NCBI GenBank assembly: GCA_019973155.2
Contig: BPQB01000037.1
Coordinates: forward strand, 186,001 to 250,000
Direction of reading: 5' to 3'
Origin: Phanerochaete sordida
Lineage: Eukaryota; Basidiomycota; Agaricomycetes; Polyporales; Phanerochaetaceae
DNA: 64,000 bases
The notes under the pieces were generated by a model that made no database searches, was not told the origin of the DNA, and saw only the letters and a program-made list of their open reading frames with translations. Position 1 is the stretch's first letter; each line of letters starts with the position of its first letter. This document shows, piece by piece, positions 1-12,044 of the stretch. Both the position numbers and the translations under genes were made by a program.

Positions 1-1850
1 GCCACACAACGACTTGAAATGTGGCGTAGGAGATCTTTCAAGTCACCGATACGACCTTCGGCATTTTGGGTCAATTTTCAAACGCCTCGAGCGATACGTC
101 TGACTGTAAAATAATCTGTCCATGCTAACTTCCCCATGCATAGCGCGAATGTCGGCATGCCAGCGCATACATCGTGTGAAATGCGCCCCCCAAAACAGAG
201 GTGATGCTCGGCAGTTATGATAGACCGTCATCCGTTCACTACGGATATTTTTGCTCATTAGTACTTGCTGGAATCCGATAAAAGCACACTCACGTACACA
301 GCATATATTCAGTTAGCTCAATAATTACACAGTCAGCGCGATATAGAGAGATGTCAGCACATAGAGAAAGGCCTTTGCTATTTTTTCCCAGGAGATCTGA
401 GGTTCTTGACTGCGTATCGATCATGCTGTCGGCCAGGTGCTGCTAAGCGCCTACAGCAGGCCAGGGGGCGGCAACTTGCCTCTCTTCACTCCCATCTCGT
501 CCATCAGCTCTCCGAACTCTTCAAACACGAAATCGCTTCACGACGAACACAAGCGTTACGACGAGGCTACGCCATGCTCACAGCTCGTCCGTTCAGGGTC
601 TTAGCATCGGACCAAATTGTTCGTGGGAGTGCTTTGGTGCTGGGCGAGACGCTGTGGCGCTGGGTGCGCGCAGAGACATCTCTGTCGGTGCGCCATGACG
701 CTGAACTGGGGCTGAAAAGCTGACGTATTGGAGGGCTTATAGGCTGGAGCTCACCTTTCTGCTGCCGGCTCTCCATGCGAAGCGGGCATGCGCTTTTACG
801 CGCGCATATAGTCTGTCGCACAAACTTCGACTCCTTGCAGCAGGCGCCCTATGTCGCTCCTGCCGACGATCAGTCTGCAACAAGTTTCATGCAGCATTCT
901 GCTGCCGGACGGGCGCATATACCCACCGTTACCGGGAGACTACCCTCCTGAAAGCCCTTCTCCTGCTGTAGAACGGCGTCGGGCTCGTGCCGACGGCTGC
1001 CCACGCGCCGCGCAGCCACTGCGCTGCACCCGACAAACCGCTCGAATGCTCTATCTGGCGCACGGAACATATCACACGACATATGTGCGACCCGAAGTCA
1101 GTCCGTTAGGCTTCACCTAGCGCGTAGCAAAGCTTGCCGCCACCTGCGACCCGAGGACGAAAGCTGGTCTTCGGGGTCCCCCTCGGGCGCTCACGTCGCA
1201 ACGACGCAGACGCCGTGCGCCGGGGGGCGTGACCCGGGGGGCTCCGCTTGAAAGTCAGGCACATCCGCCACAGCACGCCCACGACGAACAGCCTTGTTCA
1301 ACGACTTGTTTTTTGAACAATCAAGCAACGGCGTAGGTCGCAACAGTCTGCCTCGCGATCCCATCGTCTGACGTAGCCCCGGGCGACGCTGCACAGGACC
1401 GCGGACGGCGGGCTTGGCGGGCGCTGAGTTCCCTCGCCGGGCGGTCGGCCTGCGAAAGGAGGCGTGCACCCGCCGTGCATGGCGGCCTGCGTCGTGACCC
1501 GTCGGGGGACGCTGTGACCGCGAAAAGGAGCAGCGCGAGGCCGCGAGCAGGTGGTGTGCAGGAGCTTTCTGGGCCGGACGGTGATCAGCCGCACGCGTAT
1601 GGCACATCGCAGGCCAATCCGGGCGCCTCGAAGGCACGGCCCTTGTCTGCGACCGATGATGCCTGATGGAAACGCTCCCCAGCTCTGCCTGCACACACGC
1701 CCGCCGCACCGTGATCGCCCTCTGAATCAGCCTGGCATCGTCGCGTTGCCCTGGCCGGCGCAGGCGTGACAGCCGGCTTCTGAATCTCTGGCAACCTTTT
1801 TCTCGCCCGAGCCCAGCCCGGCGCACTCTCTCCCGCCGCACCTGTAAGTG
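1..1850. other. Stretch without a recognisable gene
   Basis: Several overlapping open frames exist, the longest at 1191-1883 on the minus strand. Their translations are rich in Arg, Ala and Pro, have no family motif and look like chance frames in GC-rich DNA. I see no transposon ends or RNA gene here. Confidence 0.5.
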
Positions 1851-1854
1851 CTGC

Positions 1855-1861
1855 TTATAAG
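1855..1861 (+). promoter_or_regulatory. TATA-like box upstream of the P450
   Basis: TTATAAG lies about 55-60 nt before the chosen P450 start codon, with a pyrimidine-rich leader between them. Position and sequence fit a core promoter; this is inferred from sequence only. Confidence 0.4.
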
Positions 1862-1915
1862 CGCGTCCTCCGTCTGTGCTCATTATTCGACCAGCCGCCT
1901 CCTCTCTGACCTCAG

Positions 1916-4125
1916 ATGCCCCACCCGTTCAGTCGCTACCGCCTCCGGCTCTTCGGGGACTTCGTCCGCATCGTCCTTGCGCCGACCCTGGTTTTCGGGA
2001 GTGCGCTCGCAATGTGCAGAATTCGGCTCGGCCTGTCGACGCCGATAGCATGGCTCGCGTTCGTTTCTACTGCAAGCTACGCGCGAGTGGTGCACAGAGA
2101 CTATACGCAGCGCAGGGAAGCGCAGCAGCGGGGCAGTGCGCTGCCTGTGGAAGTTGTGGGGCGGTGGCCTGGGAACATCGATATTCTCATAAAGCTTGGG
2201 AAATCCGTCCTCACGTCGTACCCGGGCAGCTTCTACCTCAGCCTGTTCGAGGAGTACCAATGCACGACGCTCAACCTCAAACTGCTCTGGTCAGACTTGG
2301 TGCGCCTTGTTTTGCTTCGCGCTTTCGTACGCAGTGCTCACTCCTGATCGTAGATAATTACTATGGACGAGGAGCACATTAAGCACATCCTCGCGACTGG
2401 CTTCAACCACTTCTGGCGCGGCAGGCGGCAGAAGGAGCGCATGTGAGTGCGCAGAGGAATACCTGACGCAGAGCGAGGGGCTGACCCCGTCGCGCAGGGA
2501 AACCTTCCTCGGCGATGGCATCTTCAATCGCGATGACGAGGTACGTCCGGGAAGGCGCCCACGCCCGACATGACACTGACGGCGCGACGCACGACAGGAA
2601 TGGAAGAAGGTGCGCACCCGGGCCTGCCCCTCGGTCCACGGATCACGCTGACGGTGCCTTGGCAGCACCGCGCGCTCGCACGCCCGTTCTTCGCGCGGGA
2701 CCGCATCGCGGACTTCGACCTGTTCGAGAAGTACGGCGGCGCGACGCTCACGATCCTGCGCGGGCTCGCGGCGCGCGGCGCGCCCGTCGACGTGCAGGAC
2801 CTCTTCTCGCGCTTCACGCTCGACGCCGCCGCCGAGTTCCTCTTCGGCGAGCGCCTCGACACGCTGCACGGCGCGCTGCCCGTCGCGGGCCAGGCCGTGC
2901 TCGGCACGAAGGGCGCCGCGACGGCGGACGCGTTCGGCGCGTTCGTCCAGGCGTTCGAGGCCGCGCAGAACATCATCACGCTGCGCCAGGTGCGCGGCTA
3001 CTTCTGGCCTGTGCGCGAGGTCCTTGCGGACAAGGTCGAGCCACACGCCGCCGTCATCAGCGCGTTCCTGGAGCCGATCGTGCAGCGGACGCTCGACAGG
3101 AAGAAGAAGATGCGCGAGGCGGGGGTCTCGCCGTCGGCGGAGCACGACACGTTCCTGGACTACCTAGCGGACCACACGGAAGGTACTGTCTGTTTCGCCG
3201 TGACACACTCTCTCCGTGTCCTGACAGCGCGCCGTCCCTAGATTCCAAGGTCATAAGAGACCAGCTGCTCAATATCCTCATGGCGGGCAGGGACACAACG
3301 GCCTGCCTGTTGACGTATGTCACCTACGCCATGGCCATGTACCCCGACATCGCCCGCAAGATGCGTGAAGAGGTGCTCAAAATTTGTGGACACGATGCAC
3401 CCAACTTCGAGAAGCTGAAGGCCCTCCGCTACGGTACGCCGCCCTGTGCACCCGCTCATGACATGTCTAACCCCCGCGGTAGTGCACGCCGTCATCAACG
3501 AGACGCTGCGCGTGTTCCCGCCCGTGCCGATCAACGTCCGCGAGACGCGCGAGCACGGTGTCGTGCTGCCGCCGTCGGACCCGACGTACGCGCCGCCGCC
3601 CACGCCGATCTACATCCCCGGCAGCACGGTCGTGATGTACCTCCCGGTGCTCACGCAGCGCAACAGCGCGCTCTGGGGCGACGACGCAGACGTGTTCGAC
3701 CCCGAGCGCTGGCTCGACGCGCGCCTGCGCCGCTTCACGGAGAACCCGATGATGTACACGCCCTTCAGCGGCGGCCCGCGCATCGTGAGTCGCCTGCGGT
3801 CCGGTGGTCGGGCGCGTGCTGACGCCGCGCAGTGCATCGGCCAGAACTACGCGCGCAACGAGGCGACGTACCTCCTCGTAAGGCTCCTCCAGCAGTTCGA
3901 CGGCGTCGCGCTCGCGCCCGAGGCGCAGCCCGCGGGCTCGCTCCCACCGCCGCAGTGGAAGCACGGCGCGGGGCGCGCAAGCGAGGAGCGCATCTGGCCT
4001 GCGTACGCGATAACGCTCTTCGTGAAGGTGCGCAGTTTCTTTGAGCGATCACGATGGACGTCGCTAACAGACGGCACCAGGGCGGGCTCTGGGTGCGGTT
4101 CCGACAAGCGAGTGACGAGGAGTAG
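1916..4125 (+). CDS. Cytochrome P450, CYP63-like
   Basis: Membrane-bound haem monooxygenase split by several short introns. The first exon (from ATG 1916) encodes hydrophobic N-terminal segments followed by RWPGNIDIL, as in fungal CYP63/CYP52-type alkane and fatty-acid hydroxylases. Later exons carry GDGIFNRDDEEWKKHR, the I-helix motif AGRDTTA (about 3287-3307), the K-helix NETLR (about 3497-3511), a PERW segment, and the haem-binding loop FSGGPR/CIGQ, which is divided by an intron at about 3785-3833. The Cys ligand is present. The last small exon begins near 4081, encodes GGLWVRFRQ and ends at TAG 4123-4125. All signature motifs are intact, so the gene is probably functional. The substrate cannot be told from sequence. 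Family assignment is from motif resemblance. Confidence 0.9.
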
Positions 4126-4462
4126 ATGGTTAGACTGGCGTTATACCCGTGCTTGGACAGTGCACCACTGCGATACCCTCACGACCGCGCCCACGACCTC
4201 GGACACATGACTATTTATCCGTATTCTATCACGGTACTGACACTTTAGACCACAATGTATGCTGTAGATTTCACCAAGATAGACGATGATGATGCCGCTC
4301 GGCCTAGCCTGGAGGTAGCATAGCTTCGCGCGATACTGCTAACGAACGATGCAAGCGGACGTGTCCAAAACTCCACATCGAGGTTTTCGTGGTATCTATA
4401 CAACATACATTCACAGGTATCCACCAATACAAAATACAGCAATTTCTTTGGTTCGTAGGTGA

Positions 4463-6945
4463 TCAGAGGACGAAGACCCCTTCGACGCGCTCCGCTTCTT
4501 CCAACTGCTGTTCTGTGGGGCCCTGGTTCACTCCAACTCTGAGCCGCTGCGCGTACGCGAGCCTCTTCGGAGTGAAGTATGTATTATCTGCCGTGGACGA
4601 GCGCGGACGAGCCATCGACGCGAAGCGCTCCGCCTGCGTCTTGTCGATGACGCCGTACACGTCGGGCGAGCAGCCGTACGCGGCGAGCCGGTAGCATGGA
4701 TGGCTCGGATGCGCCTCGCCTGGATCCGACCCGGGTGCGCGCCCGCCGGGCTGCAGCTGCATGACGAGGTGGATGAAGGGATGTGCGCTCGCCACGTCGT
4801 CGAAGACGGCGTCGACCGCGTCACGCGGGAGCGCGGCGACGGGCTCGTGCTCCATCTTGAGCTGGACGAAGATGTACGACATCACCTCGGCGCCGAGCAC
4901 CGCGTCCTGCATGACGACCGGCACCGCGATGTCCACCGCGGCCTGCGCGCGCCCGAGGTGCATCGCGAACCCGCGCGCGACCGCCGCGAGCGCGACGTGC
5001 ACGTCCACGATGGCGCCGTCGTCGTGCTCGACGAAGTGCGTGAAGCGCACGAACGCGCCGCGGAACGCCTCCCGGAGCGGCGGCGCCCCTGCCGGCGCGC
5101 TGTCGAGCAGAGCGTCGTGCCACCGCTCGGCGAGGAGCGCGCGCAGGAAGTCGAGCACGGGCACCGCAGCACTGTACCGCCCCGGTTCGTCGCCGCGTTG
5201 CGCATCGCCGGCGCGGTCGAAGGCCAGTGTCAACAGCAGACGCGCTGCAACGTCGCCGCGCGCGGACTTCTTGACGAGGCCGGAATTCGTGTGGGCCACG
5301 AGCACTTGGACCCAGTTGATACGCTTGCACTGGTTCATAAACACTGCTGCTGCCTCTGCGAGCAGCGGCTCCGACGGCGCAGCAGTCTTGACGTATTCGT
5401 TGTGGCCCGGGAAGGCGTACGCGATCCGCATATGTCGCTCGACCATCTTCTCGGTCAGCTCCTGCGCGTAGCGCTGAGCTATGTCGAAGTCAAGATTCAG
5501 CCGCACGCATAACGGCGCGAGGCAAACTTCTGCAGAGTAGCCTTCCTCAGGGCCCTTACTGAAGAAGCTTCTCAGATAGCCGTAGCACAGGAGCTTCACT
5601 ATGGCAAATTCGACGGTGCCGTCCAGCACCGATTCAAGTGTTTTTGCCCTGGCGGCCTTTGCGCGTGTTGCGAACCTAGTCAAACGAAGATTAAACTTCA
5701 ATGCAGAGGGGGAAAGACACGACGGCACTTGCAGTGGTCGACCGAATTTTGCCATGAAATAGGGATGCGCTACGTCCTCCAAGGTCATGGTGCCAGGAGA
5801 AAAGAGGTAGCAGTCACCCAAAGGCTGATCGAACACCAGCTCTGTGTATGGTGGCTGATGTAACATAGGCGTAGGACCTTGACGGACTACTGAAGGGTCG
5901 GTGCTTATCGTGAGCATAAATATGGGCTCCGTGGGTCCGAGGTCATTGAAAGCGGTGAGGAGTATGTCGTAGGCTCTGTAGCCATCGATGCGGATATTGG
6001 AGATACTGTGTACTTCGTCGATATAGATCAACGCCACGACATCGGGATGTTTGAATCCTGAAGCGAGCCGGGAGTGAATGACGCCAGCAAGTTTTTGCGG
6101 ACCATCTAGGCGAGCGCAACGCTGAATTTTAGCAAGTATGAACCAGGATTTCCTGTCGTGGTCCAGATCGGGACGCTCGGCATCGACTTCGCAACCTGCA
6201 GATGCGACCAGAGAGCGAGCCATCTAGGAAGGTTTCAGTATTGACGACTGGAATACTCACAGATTACAGACCTCTATTACTGTGTCGTAGAACTCATCTC
6301 GTGTTCGACGATCGTCTGCATCCAGTTGCTCTCTCCACTCCTTGGCAAGCTCCTGTTCGTCGACGAAGAGTTTACCTGGCGAAAGTTCATCGATGAACTC
6401 CGCTGCTATCAAAAATGCCGCAATCAAGAATGATAGATACCTCGCCCGCAAGGTGCGAGAATCGCCAAAATGAGTGGTGAAATAACTGTGGGCGATGATA
6501 TCGGGAGCAGGATATGCTGGAGCACAGTGAGTCAAAGTTTCGAGACGCACGGTACACCGTACCTGTTCGGTCCTTGCCACTGCGTATATTGACCGGTATT
6601 GTCACTACTAGTTTGGCCAACTCGTGGGCAAGTCGTGATTTCCCTGTCCCGGAACTCTGAATGATAGGGAGTATATTTTTGAACGACGCTCCGTTTGCTT
6701 CCTCCTTCATGCTGAGGATGGTGTCGTAGAGGATCTCATCGTATCTTCCAACATATGGCTCCTTCCAGGAGTCGACTGTTGCTGAAGCACGATGGCGCAG
6801 TTAGGCGTTGAAAAGGCTCCAAGTACGAATACGAACTTGATACAAACCTAAGTCTGCAGCGAAGTGGTCAGACACTAAATCTGCCAGTGGCACAGGCCTA
6901 CGTACGTTGAGCTATCGAATACGAATTGTTGTACATCCAGTCCAT
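4463..6945 (-). CDS. P-loop NTPase with putative PD-(D/E)XK nuclease domain, copy 1
   Basis: Exons by comparison with the sister copies: 6945-6906 (short start exon, MDWMYNNSYSIAQ), 6-nt microexon 6853-6848, 6781-6563, 6516-6272, 6223-5733, 5675-4463. The third exon carries Walker A (IIQSSGTGKSR) after a conserved SWKEPYVG segment. The fifth has Walker B (ALIYIDEVH) and a possible sensor strand (FMLTISTDPS). The C-terminal half has VDIAVPVV followed by YIFVQLK, which fits the D...(E/Q)xK pattern of PD-(D/E)XK nucleases, then HPCYRLAAYGCSPDVYG. The arrangement resembles the NTPase-nuclease proteins related to Crinkler-type effectors of fungi; that link is inferred from motif order. The intron 5732-5676 uses a GC donor. 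The long N-terminal exons seen in copies 3 and 6 were not found here. Substrate and role are unknown. Confidence 0.75.
5676..5732 (-). other. GC-AG intron in NTPase-nuclease copy 1
   Basis: The donor is GCAAGT and the acceptor GACTAG. The 57-nt interval is a multiple of three with no in-frame stop, so it can also be read through. Copies 2, 3, 4 and 5 have a GT-AG intron at the same site and phase (after GRP), so an intron is the better reading. Confidence 0.65.
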
Positions 6946-7169
6946 GTGCGAATGCGGTCTCCTGGCTGCGGAGGTATGCACACTTGTCGTTGGTGAGCGG
7001 AAAGAAAGGCAAGGGGTCCCGGCGCTGGCCACACCTGACAGAAGCGCTCGTGACCCCGGACACCTCAGAGCGCGTGCCACAGAGTGCGCCGCTCGCGCAC
7101 GACGGTCACTGTGCGATACACGGCAAATTTCAAGCTCTGGATTCAAGTGCAATACACTGCGGGGGTAAT

Positions 7170-7770
7170 GTGATGTTGGTGGGCGAAAACATGACAGAAA
7201 ACATGGTGGAAACAGAAACCATGTTTCCACGATGTTTCTGCATGGGAACATGATGTGAACATGAGAAATGACGCACTGGAAGACATTCACAATGTTTTCA
7301 AGGGAAACATCGTGCATGGTCGCCGCATGTTTGCCCGAGAAACATGATGGAAAACATGAGGCATGATCTTACCCAGTTTTAGCGCAGATTACATATCAAT
7401 TGTTTTTACCATGTTATCGCAGGAGGATCACAGCATGTTTGCAGCGTGTTCGGCGGTTCTGTAGGAAACATACGAGAAACATACCATATGTGGTGCTATC
7501 TAGTCAAAATGTAAACGGCGTAGACAGGACGGGATCATTTCAGCGCACAATCATAATGTTATCCGTGATAACATTGTTATCATTTTCCCAGCATGATTCG
7601 GGCGGAAACATGGGGTAACCATACACAATGTTTCCCGTGAAAACATTGTGAATGTCTTTCCGGTGCGTCATCCCTCATGTTTTCCACATGTTCTCACAGG
7701 AAACACCATGGCGAACATGGTTTCTGTATTCTCGATGTTCTCACTATGTTTTCACCCGATAACATTGAAT
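7170..7770. repeat. Tract of GAAACAT/ATGTTTC repeats with short palindromes
   Basis: About 600 bp hold many copies of GAAACATG or its complement in both orientations at irregular spacing. Several form hairpin-capable palindromes: 7288-7314 (imperfect), 7555-7575 (9-bp arms around a 3-nt loop) and 7624-7650 (10-bp arms CACAATGTTT / AAACATTGTG around 7 nt). Spacing is too irregular for a tandem satellite. It lies just upstream of copy 1 and no gene was recognised in it. Confidence 0.7.
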
Positions 7771-8547
7771 AATCTCCGCAGTGATACATGTGCTGTAGTA
7801 CGCCTCATAAAATTTTTCTGCCCTCGTCTCCGTCCCATAACCTCAGTCCCCACTTGCGGTCCCGACTCCCGACCTGTACCTCGCCGCCGCCACCACCACC
7901 ACGACCTAGGCAAATTGAGACATACGATTTGTTGAGGACGACGAAAGGTATGTGTTATACATGCGTACACTGGGATATCTTATGCATACCATTCTGAGGG
8001 TATGATGCAGCAGATGACCATGCAACCGACAACAAGTCCGTAGCGGTCGTGGGTCTTGTCTAGGCCGGTCGACGGGAGCCCGAGGGACGCACGAACCTAC
8101 GGAACGTAAAAGTATGTGGTTGTTACTACTCAGTATGCTGCACTACCTAACAAGGTTACATGAGAGCGTGCGACCTGGCAGTCAGGGAGATCGTAAACAG
8201 TAACAATGTACCCGCTTCTGACTCAAACACCTTCAAGGACGTCACGGGCTTCAGACCTCGATTCTACTCGCTAGCGGTTTCGCCGCAAAGCTAAATTATA
8301 TTCATGCTCGAGCTGCATTCACGCGCTACAATTACGTCCCGCCAGGTGAGCCTTGTGATCTCGTACTTCCCGTGCCACATGGCTGTAACGCAGGTCAGCC
8401 GCAGGGTCCCATACGAAGGCTGACCAGAACGAGACCTGCCTCAGTTCTGTCTCCATCACGTCACCTCGAACGCTGGCACTGCTAGTTCCACGCACGCTTC
8501 GCCCACCGGCTTTCTTCTCTCTACGACCTCGAGCGCACTTCAACGGC
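7771..8547. other. Intergenic stretch
   Basis: Lies between the palindrome-rich tract and the DHH gene. It contains a short GCC/ACC-type run near 7880-7910. No gene, RNA or repeat was recognised. Confidence 0.4.
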
Positions 8548-10122
8548 ATGGCGCCGAAGAGAAGCCTTTCCTCCGACAGCCTTGAGTCTGGCGGCTCGCC
8601 CTCGCTTGCCGCTGTCGCGAAGGATTGGCCAGCTTCTTCAGCCGCGCTGCAGTCTGCGCGAAGCTTCCTGCGAGAGTGGTGCGGCAACTAGATCAATATC
8701 CTGCTGGACTTGGGCTAACCAGGAGTACGCTAGTGCATTGAAGTCTTCCTGCACCCTTCTCGTGCCAGACAAAGACGCCGACGGCCTCACCGGAACACTC
8801 ATCATCTACCGCACACTAGTCGCTCTGGGACATCCTGAACATGCCCTCAAACTACACTTCATTAACAAAGGCTCGAACCCGCATGAGAACTCGGAGCGGC
8901 AGAAGCTCGCCGCGCACCGTGCGGAGTATGCTATTGTGGTGGATCAGGGAAGCCGTTCGGGGCCTGCACTTGTGTTGGGCGCGAAGACGCTTCTGGTCGA
9001 CCATCATCTCAGCGACGATTTCCCTGCTGATACTCTGGTATGGGCATTCGGGGTACAGCAAGGATATCAGGCTGAATGTACGACATACAGGTACTTTCAG
9101 CATGCAAGCACGAGCCAGTCGCGACGTCAGCTACGCTTGCGTATGTCCTCTGCCGGCCGCTACATTCCTCCATCGTCACATCCTGCGACTATCTTTGCGC
9201 GATGGGCACGCTAGGCGACCTAGGCACCTCGTTCCAATTCGCGCCGCCCTTTCCCCAGGACGACATGAATGCTTGTTTCAAGAAGTATACGAAGAAAGCT
9301 GTGACTGACGCAGTCAGTCTAGTAAATGCTCGTAAGCGTGTCCTACATATCATGCATCATCCCGTCTGAACCGACTTGAACCGCAGCCAGGCGAACAGCG
9401 ACGTATGACGTTGAATCAGCGTGGAAGGTCAGCCCTGAGCAGCACTTACTTCACGGAGCCGCCATCTGACAAGCGTGCAGGCTCTGCACGCCTCCTCAGG
9501 CCCTTCCGACATCGTCAATCCCCCACGCACGTCTCCGGCCCTGCTGGCAAATACAACAAGGCTGCGCGAGGCTCGCGCGGAGGTCAACGCCGAGGTCGAG
9601 CGCTGCACGCACACGCCGCCGGCGTTCTCGGGCGACGGCAAGGTGGCGCTGCTCCGCATCGCGAGCGAGGCGCAGGTACACCCCGTGAGTTCCTGTTCCA
9701 AACCTACGCAGCAGGAGGCTGACAGCGCGCAGGTCATCGCGACGCGCTGGGCCGGGCACCTGCGTTCCGCGCGGCTGCAGGTCGTCATGGTCGCGAACAC
9801 GGGCTACACGCCGGGGCGCACGCACTTCTCGTGCCGCGTCGCGCGCACCGCGCGTGCTCCGTCTGCCGTTGATATCATTGCGCTGCTCAAGGACTACGCC
9901 GCGCGCGTGCCGGGGCTCGCGGACGAGATGGGCGATGACTTTGCGCGCGGACACCGCCAGGCGAGCGGCGGCATCGTCGCGACAGCGCAGTTCGAGCGCC
10001 TGTGGGAGGCCATGGTTGTAAGCGTGCCCGATGATGGACAGGGAGCGGAGAGCCCAAGGAAGAAGCGCAAGACAGAGGAGGTGCAGAAGAACACGCTCGA
10101 AGGGTGGGTGAAACGGAGCTAG
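8548..10122 (+). CDS. DHH-family phosphoesterase (RecJ-like)
   Basis: A predicted nuclear DHH-superfamily phosphoesterase, probably a nuclease or nucleotide phosphatase. ATG 8548 opens an exon ending near 8678; joining to 8734 gives LRECALKSSCTLLVPDKDADG in frame. Visible motifs are DKDADG (metal-binding Asp pair), IVVDQGSR, and LLVDHHLSDDF, which contains the DHH signature. Later exons carry SACKHEPVATSATLAYVL, FARGHRQASGGI (the Gly-rich substrate-binding region of the DHHA1 end) and a basic C-terminus, PRKKRK, which looks like a nuclear localisation signal, followed by TLEGWVKRS. Introns at about 9330-9388 and 9428-9479 restore APRRTATYDV and KALHASSG. Conserved residues are intact. The exact substrate is not predictable. 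Confidence 0.82.
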
Positions 10123-10292
10123 TTCTGCTGCCTCTCCAGAAGGCTGTATATTGTGTGCGGATGATGTGGGTATATGATGTTCTACATTGTGAAATTGTGT
10201 CACTGTCTAAGGCTATCTTAAGTAGTCATGTCGCTGCATACGAGACGGGCGAAACTCACATGCGATAAATCAAGTAGCCAAATGCAACAATG

Positions 10293-12044
10293 TTACCGTA
10301 CCCTTTGCACCTCAAGTAGGCGTCTCGCTGGGCTCGCTGCGGGTATCGGCGGGGTATCATACCTGAGGTTGAAGGCAGAGGCCATCGGGGAATTTCTTAA
10401 AGAGTCCTGCCCGGGTACGTGCTGGTATGTCCCCTGCGAATCGCCCGCAGTCGCCAGCGCCGCCGATATGTCCTTGAGGAAGTCCACATCCGACAACGAA
10501 CGCATATGGAGATGGCCGCGCGGGGGCGGTGACGGAGATCCGGAGTGCCCTGGTGAGTTCCGGGGCTGCAGAAGGAACGGGCGCGGCTGGAGAAGCTCGT
10601 TTGTCGTGCGGTTGCGGCGATGTTGGCGGTAGATCAGGTATAGGACACCTAGAAGTATGCAAAAGAGGACACTTCCGATAACTGCGCCAATCGCCACGTC
10701 CGCCCGCCTACAGACGCTGGTCAGCGGTCCTGGTGCGTGGCTTAGTCAAGGAAATACTGACTTTGATACACGAGGCGATGGCGGCGGTCTGCGGGATTGG
10801 AATCAGTTCCTTGGTTTTCGCAGAGGACAGATGGATGCGCACTGAGTGGCGTCAAAGACGAGGATCCTACTAATGCTCAGCATCTTGGCATCCCGGGCCC
10901 CAAGTGGCGGCGGGCTATTGCGGACTTCCAGCGTGTGGCCGCCTGAAATTAGGCCAGACTTCGTGTATAACAACGACTCCTCATCCGACGGAGGCCAAAC
11001 CTGAGAATTAGGATAAAGCGTGTTTGATGACCAGCCATCGACGGATGCCGAAAACGACGAGCTGTTGGGGTTGATGGTGCCGTACACCGAGATTCCCGAT
11101 CCTGAAGGTCATATGAGCGGCAGGCGCCCGAGCGTAAGCAGCGGAGCGTACCCTGGTGCAGAAGAGGTGTCAATTTATCGTGGAGGCGCGGGATTTGTGT
11201 AAAAGACCCACCGTGAAGTTCAATGTCAACATTCCCTCCACATGGCTTGTGGTACTAGAGGCTGGCTGTCGTCACTAAGGCCATACGATTCCAGTAGAAA
11301 CATGACTCACCTAATACCCCCGTTGTTCATCCAGACCTTCGCACCAGTGCGCGTCGGACCCCACTGACATCTCGAATCTTTGGTGTCAATGTCAGTGGTA
11401 TTGGGTGTGTCATTTTGAACGACGATCTGTGGACATGATTAACATCGCGTGTTTCACTAAACTGCCAAGGGACGTACACGATGGAAGCCTAATATCGGCC
11501 GAAGTTGGTCTTTGCTCGTGTTGATGAGCTCCAGGCGATGGACATCCGGAGCAAGGCCGGATTGGGTGAACAGAACGGCATCGTCGACCACAGTGTCATT
11601 GGTTTTGTACCCCGGAGACTTTAAGGCGTCTCTGCCGTCGAGCCTGACTGAATACTGTCCCAGTACTGGCCTGTATCCGCCGAAGATCCTGCACTGCTAT
11701 CAGCGAAGCCACTTCTTCGCCGCATGATGATCGAGGGACGGACCAAACGGAGCCTAGACAGTCCAAGGTTTCAACTTACGAGGCACGGGCTTCCAGAGGC
11801 TGTAGACTCACCTGATCCGAACCACGTAAAGTGTACGCGTCCTTCTCCTTCTGACGCATTCGTGTGGTGATACGTGTACTGGGGAAACCTGCTCAGGACG
11901 TCTTCTTTCCGTACCCAGAAGTTGAAGACTCACCACTTTCGCCTGCCCGTCCACGTCCTCCGAGGTCGTGTTCTCTTTCCACAGCGCGCCTGGGACGTAA
12001 GTAAGTGCGGGGCTGACATTGGACACTGTGGTGTTGACGAGCAT
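10293..12044 (-). CDS. Single-pass membrane protein with two extracellular beta-sandwich-like repeats
   Basis: A common fungal architecture of unknown function. ATG 12044-12042 begins MLVNTTVSNVSPALTYVPG. A second exon gives TNASEGEGRVHFTWFGS, then a 10-nt microexon (11753-11744) joins it to IFGGYRPVLGQYSVRLDG. A second similar module near 11087-10850 contains YGTINPNSSSFSASVDGW and SGGHTLEVRN. The two modules look like internal duplicates with N-glycosylation sites. The last exon supplies one strong transmembrane helix (GAVIGSVLFCILLGVLYLIY) followed by a basic stop-transfer RQHRRNR and a cytoplasmic tail rich in Ser and Pro. Topology is inferred as outside to inside. Intermediate exon joints around 11300-11500 are not certain. 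Confidence 0.6.

Noticed and set aside
1191..1883. A 230-codon minus-strand open frame
   Set aside because: Arg/Ala/Pro-rich in GC-rich DNA, overlapped by several other frames, with no motif or sensible start context.
7170..7770. CRISPR-like or tandem satellite interpretation of the GAAACAT tract
   Set aside because: Repeats occur in both orientations at irregular spacing without constant spacers, in eukaryotic DNA.
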